7,676 bases of DNA, taken from IH12 sp041987265 (lineage in GTDB: Bacteria > Pseudomonadota > Alphaproteobacteria > Caulobacterales > Hyphomonadaceae). Position 1 is the stretch's first letter. Each line of letters opens with the position of its first letter. The DNA is taken from NCBI GenBank assembly GCA_041987265.1, contig JBHIWT010000169.1, positions 1-7,676 on the forward strand, written 5' to 3'. Below the pieces are notes generated by a model. The model saw only the letters and a program-made list of their open reading frames with translations, ran no database searches and was not told the origin of the DNA. The translations under genes were made by a program, and so were the position numbers. This document shows, one piece after another, positions 5,542-7,676 of the stretch.

Positions 5542-6194
5542 GAGATGTCCGCCGGTGAATTGGCGAGGTCGCGCGCGAGCGCGGCAATGCCCGCCCTGCC
5601 GCTATAGTTGCTGATGTGTAGCGGTCTCGCTTCACCTGCACGTGGCTGCGGCTGCAGTCGGATCGCGATGCACGCAGCGGGTGCGTGAGGTTCCGGATCG
5701 AATGCGGCGTAGTCGCCCGGCAAGGGTTCATCGGCGATGACGAGCAGCACGCTGGGCTCGCCAACGCGAAGACGCAAGGCGGCCTCCAACAGGCCAGCTT
5801 GGGCGCTGTCGGCGCCAGCCGCGACAGCGGTGTGTCCGCCGTGGTTCCGGGTGAGCAAGCTGGCGAAACCGGCGGCGGCGTTGTGGACCGAGGCGGAGAA
5901 CGCAGCCGGCGACATCGGCTCTTCGGCGCACAACTGGCTGAGCAGGTCCAGAGTCAGTCGCATGTTGCCGTAGTTCGACGCCAGGACGAACGGCGCGTTG
6001 ACGACGCTATCATCGCGCAAGCCCAGCACGCAGCGGGCGACCATGCGATCGAACGAGCTGAGCCGGCGGCGCATATTGCGTGGCAGGTCTTCGAGCGCCG
6101 CGGGAGCGCCGTGCACGGATTCGCCGGCGACATCGGCGATGATGGCGGCGCTGGATACAGCCCGCATGACGATTGGCGGCGCGGCCGATTGCAT
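5529..6194 (-). CDS. apeC: Beta-ketoacyl synthase chain-length factor (ApeC-like, Ketoacyl-synt_2 family)
   Basis: A 221-residue protein, about half a normal ketosynthase, as expected for the N-terminal-only Ketoacyl-synt_2 family. Landmarks are DLPRNMRRRLSSFDRMVA (36-53), the SNYGN turn (73-77) and MSPAAFSASVHNAAAGFASL (94-112). In a catalytic ketosynthase the last stretch would hold the nucleophilic Cys; here SVHNA replaces it, so the protein cannot condense by itself. ApeC in the Xenorhabdus system pairs with the catalytic ketosynthase ApeO and shapes chain length, and the same role is inferred here. No partner ketosynthase lies in the window. It is the first gene of the overlapping operon. 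ATG at 6194 has GGGGACGGGA in front; Met10 (6167) lacks a ribosome site. The region 5' of it is shared with the divergent transferase gene. Confidence 0.9.
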   Translation of the reverse strand: MQSAAPPIVMRAVSSAAIIADVAGESVHGAPAALEDLPRNMRRRLSSFDRMVARCVLGLRDDSVVNAPFVLASNYGNMRLTLDLLSQLCAEEPMSPAAFSASVHNAAAGFASLLTRNHGGHTAVAAGADSAQAGLLEAALRLRVGEPSVLLVIADEPLPGDYAAFDPEPHAPAACIAIRLQPQPRAGEARPLHISNYSGRAGIAALARDLANSPADISCTR

Positions 6195-6334
6195 TCCCGT
6201 CCCCGGTCGATCATTTTCGTCCGCCTGCCGATCACCTTCCTGTGGATCACGGTCAAGCCCCGCCTGTATGGTGAGTTGCTGGCTGGCGAGCGGCCGTTGA
6301 TGAGCAACAGGGGCAGTCTGTCCCGATTTGGGGA
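6195..6334. promoter_or_regulatory. Divergent intergenic region between the chain-length factor and phosphopantetheinyl transferase genes
   Basis: These 140 nt lie between two starts that face away from each other, so they should hold promoters in both directions. On the minus strand TTGACC (6256-6251) resembles a -35 box for the ape operon, but I see no good -10 at 16-18 nt. Near the transferase start an imperfect dyad, GGGGCAG-T-CTGTCCC (6310-6324, one mismatch pair), could be an operator. GTTGCT (6275-6280) and AGCAAC (6303-6308) are also complementary. None of these is a recognised regulator site. Confidence 0.35.
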
Positions 6335-6928
6335 ATGTGCAAGCTGACAGGCGCGTTCGACATGCAAGTGGTTGCGGGCATCGCCTCGCGCGGCGCCGAC
6401 AAGTATCAACGCCTGGTCAGGAGCGCACAACGCTCGCTGGCCGATCAGGCGCTTGAGGCTGCTCGGGCCAAGCTGCCGGGACGTGCAGACCAGGACTGCC
6501 TGACGTCGGTCAGCCATTCCCGTGGTGTGGCGATGGCGGCCGTGCTGGCTGCGGGGAGCCATGCTCGCCTGTGGCGACTGGGCTGTGATGTCGAATGCGC
6601 GGATGCACCGCGTCACTGGGGCGAAATCGGTGCGTTTCTGACAGGCGACGCGATTGCCCATGATGCACGGACAGCCTGCCGGGCGTGGACACTGGCGGAG
6701 GCATGGTTCAAGGCGTTCGGGTCGTGGCCGGTACAATCTTTGGTGGCGCGGGCGATGGCGCGGCGGCAAGACGATGGCGAGGCAATCACGTTGGCGAGTT
6801 CGGTTAACTGGTATGCGTTTGCGCCGGTTGACGGGTTCGAGGCGTCGATCGTCTGGCGAGGCGACGCGTTCAAGCCAGTGATTGCCCGCGCCGCCGGCTG
6901 CGCCGCCACCAGCGGATTGGCGCTCTGA
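6335..6928 (+). CDS. 4'-phosphopantetheinyl transferase (Sfp/AcpS-type superfamily)
   Basis: A 197-residue enzyme that would transfer phosphopantetheine from CoA to the Ser of the two ACPs in the cluster. The three superfamily motifs are present in order: SVSHSRG (58-64), GCDVE (83-87; Asp85 and Glu87 as metal ligands) and WTLAEAWFKAFG (118-129; Glu122 and Lys126). The length is close to compact Sfp-like proteins of pigment clusters. It is the only plus-strand gene, running away from the ape operon, and its last 59 nt overlap the convergent glycosyltransferase gene. The start is uncertain: ATG at 6335 has GGGGA too close for good spacing, whereas Met10 (6362) gives an N-terminus (MQVVAGIASRGADKY) that looks more like relatives. 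The motif region is unaffected. Membership is clear; the partner ACPs are inferred from proximity. Confidence 0.88.
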   Translation: MCKLTGAFDMQVVAGIASRGADKYQRLVRSAQRSLADQALEAARAKLPGRADQDCLTSVSHSRGVAMAAVLAAGSHARLWRLGCDVECADAPRHWGEIGAFLTGDAIAHDARTACRAWTLAEAWFKAFGSWPVQSLVARAMARRQDDGEAITLASSVNWYAFAPVDGFEASIVWRGDAFKPVIARAAGCAATSGLAL

Positions 6929-7652
6929 CCGGCATCTGCAGCGCGAGGCGCGTGTGCATCAGCGAAATCGCGACATTGTCCTTCAGCATGCGAAAGTTGG
7001 AGACGTTGTTTTCGGGATAGATCACGCGCACTGGCAGTTCGACGAAATCGAGGCCGCGCCAGTGCATGTGGACGAGAATCTCGGTGTCGAAGTCCATGCG
7101 GTCGCCCAGGGTTTCCCGGTCGAGCACGGCGATGGTGTCTGCGAGCGGGTAAACGCGAAAGCCGCACATGCTGTCGGAGATGTCGCGCGAGAGGGTTTCG
7201 ATCCAGACCCAGACATGGGTGATGTAGCGTCCCGCCTTGCGTGCTCCGGGGATGCTGTCGTCGTATCGTGGCACACCGCAGACCATAGCGTATGGGTTCG
7301 CTCTTGATTGCGCGATGAGATCGCCGAGTGCGTCGAGGTCGTGCTGGCCGTCCGCGTCGATCTGGACGGCGTGGCTCCATCCGGCGCGGCGGGCCTCGCG
7401 CAAGCCGGTCTTCACGGCTGCGCCCTTGCCCCCGTTCTGGTCGCGGCGAACCACCGTGACGCCCACGTCAGGGTTGTGGAGCGCGCCAATCTGGTTGGCG
7501 GTTTCGGGTTCATTGCCGTCGTCGACAACGATCACTGAAAGGCCTGCCGCCAAGGCTTTCTCCACTACAGTCGGCAGAACCGTGACATGGCGATAGGTCG
7601 GGATGACAGCGACGCCGGACCATGGCGTCTGCGGGCTTGGATCAGTACTCAA
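6870..7652 (-). CDS. Family 2 glycosyltransferase of the aryl-polyene cluster
   Basis: A 260-residue GT-A glycosyltransferase. Motifs in order: AVIPTYRH (15-22), VIVVDDG (40-46) for nucleotide binding, QNGGKGAAVKTGL (72-84), the metal-binding QIDADGQHD (97-105), and the acceptor region SDSMCGFRVYP (159-169) with MDFDTEIL (186-193). No membrane span is evident; the tail is strongly basic (WWRRSRRRGQ), which could bind membrane lipid. In several ape clusters the equivalent protein (ApeJ) carries an acyltransferase domain after the glycosyltransferase; here it stops at the end of the GT domain. Its 3' end overlaps the convergent transferase gene by 59 bp. The start appears to be TTG at 7652: an in-frame stop lies at 7667-7665 and no ATG or GTG lies between. 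The sugar donor and acceptor are unknown; attachment of a sugar to the polyene or its lipid anchor is inferred. Confidence 0.88.
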   Translation of the reverse strand: MSTDPSPQTPWSGVAVIPTYRHVTVLPTVVEKALAAGLSVIVVDDGNEPETANQIGALHNPDVGVTVVRRDQNGGKGAAVKTGLREARRAGWSHAVQIDADGQHDLDALGDLIAQSRANPYAMVCGVPRYDDSIPGARKAGRYITHVWVWIETLSRDISDSMCGFRVYPLADTIAVLDRETLGDRMDFDTEILVHMHWRGLDFVELPVRVIYPENNVSNFRMLKDNVAISLMHTRLALQMPVRAPIRWWRRSRRRGQSLA

Positions 7653-7676
7653 ATTCAGCCCCGTTCAGCGGTTTTG
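7653..7676 (-). other. Window-edge sequence upstream of the glycosyltransferase, possible 3' end of another gene
   Basis: Two minus-strand frames could be the tail of an upstream gene. One ends in KTAERG with its stop at 7657-7655, two nt before the TTG start. The other ends in KPLNGAEFEY and runs into the glycosyltransferase, with its stop at 7644-7642. The close overlaps elsewhere in the cluster make either plausible. The piece is too short to identify a product or to choose a frame. Confidence 0.2.

Noticed and set aside
5685..6347. 220-codon plus-strand frame opposite the chain-length factor
   Set aside because: No recognisable family; the minus-strand frame carries the ketosynthase-like motifs and fits the operon overlaps.
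1..7676. Search for tRNA, rRNA, CRISPR repeats, insertion sequences, integrase or attachment sites
   Set aside because: No cloverleaf, regularly spaced repeats, transposase motifs or direct-repeat ends were seen; coding density is high and continuous.

Overview
This window comes from a GC-rich bacterial chromosome, most likely an alphaproteobacterium. A DUF6481-type coiled-coil protein and a DUF6249 membrane protein beside an ECF sigma factor suggest the Caulobacterales/Hyphomonadales/Sphingomonadales side of that class. This placement is an inference from gene content, not a measured taxonomy. Every gene except one is read from the minus strand, so transcription runs from high to low coordinates.

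Right part (about 1962-7652): a section of an aryl-polyene (APE) biosynthetic gene cluster, the family of yellow, outer-membrane-anchored polyene pigments typified by the E. coli/Xenorhabdus ape and Xanthomonas xanthomonadin loci. In transcription order it holds: a family 2 glycosyltransferase (7652-6870); a 4'-phosphopantetheinyl transferase on the opposite strand (6335-6928), whose 3' end overlaps the glycosyltransferase 3' end by 59 bp; a cysteine-less ketosynthase/chain-length factor (6194-5529); a lysophospholipid-type acyltransferase (5541-4723); two tandem acyl carrier proteins (4736-4470 and 4473-4213); a small multi-pass membrane protein of the COG4648/ApeG type (4216-3632); and a two-domain AMP-dependent acyl/aryl ligase fused to an ApeI-like hotdog dehydratase (3635-1962). 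The six genes from 6194 to 1962 overlap by 13, 14, 4, 4 and 4 nt, which is the signature of one translationally coupled operon. An ArsC/Spx-like YffB protein follows 18 nt later (1943-1596) and may be co-transcribed.

How they would work together: the transferase arms both ACPs with phosphopantetheine, the ligase domain activates and loads an aryl starter, and the CLF with an off-window catalytic ketosynthase extends it. The hotdog domain dehydrates the intermediates. The acyltransferase, glycosyltransferase and membrane protein probably assemble the lipid/sugar anchor at the inner membrane. The catalytic ketosynthase, ketoreductase, second dehydratase, thioesterase, LolA-like carrier, MMPL exporter and starter-supply enzyme are not in the window. 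They are expected beyond 7676 or elsewhere.

Left part (1-1595): unrelated housekeeping or stress-type genes. These are a DUF6481 coiled-coil protein (1460-978) followed by a strong 13-bp-stem hairpin (918-953), then a DUF6249 membrane protein (847-476) and an ECF sigma factor (459 to beyond position 1) that form a probable two-gene operon. A perfect 27-nt palindrome (383-409) lies inside the sigma-factor coding region. No tRNA, rRNA, CRISPR array, insertion sequence or integration site was seen.
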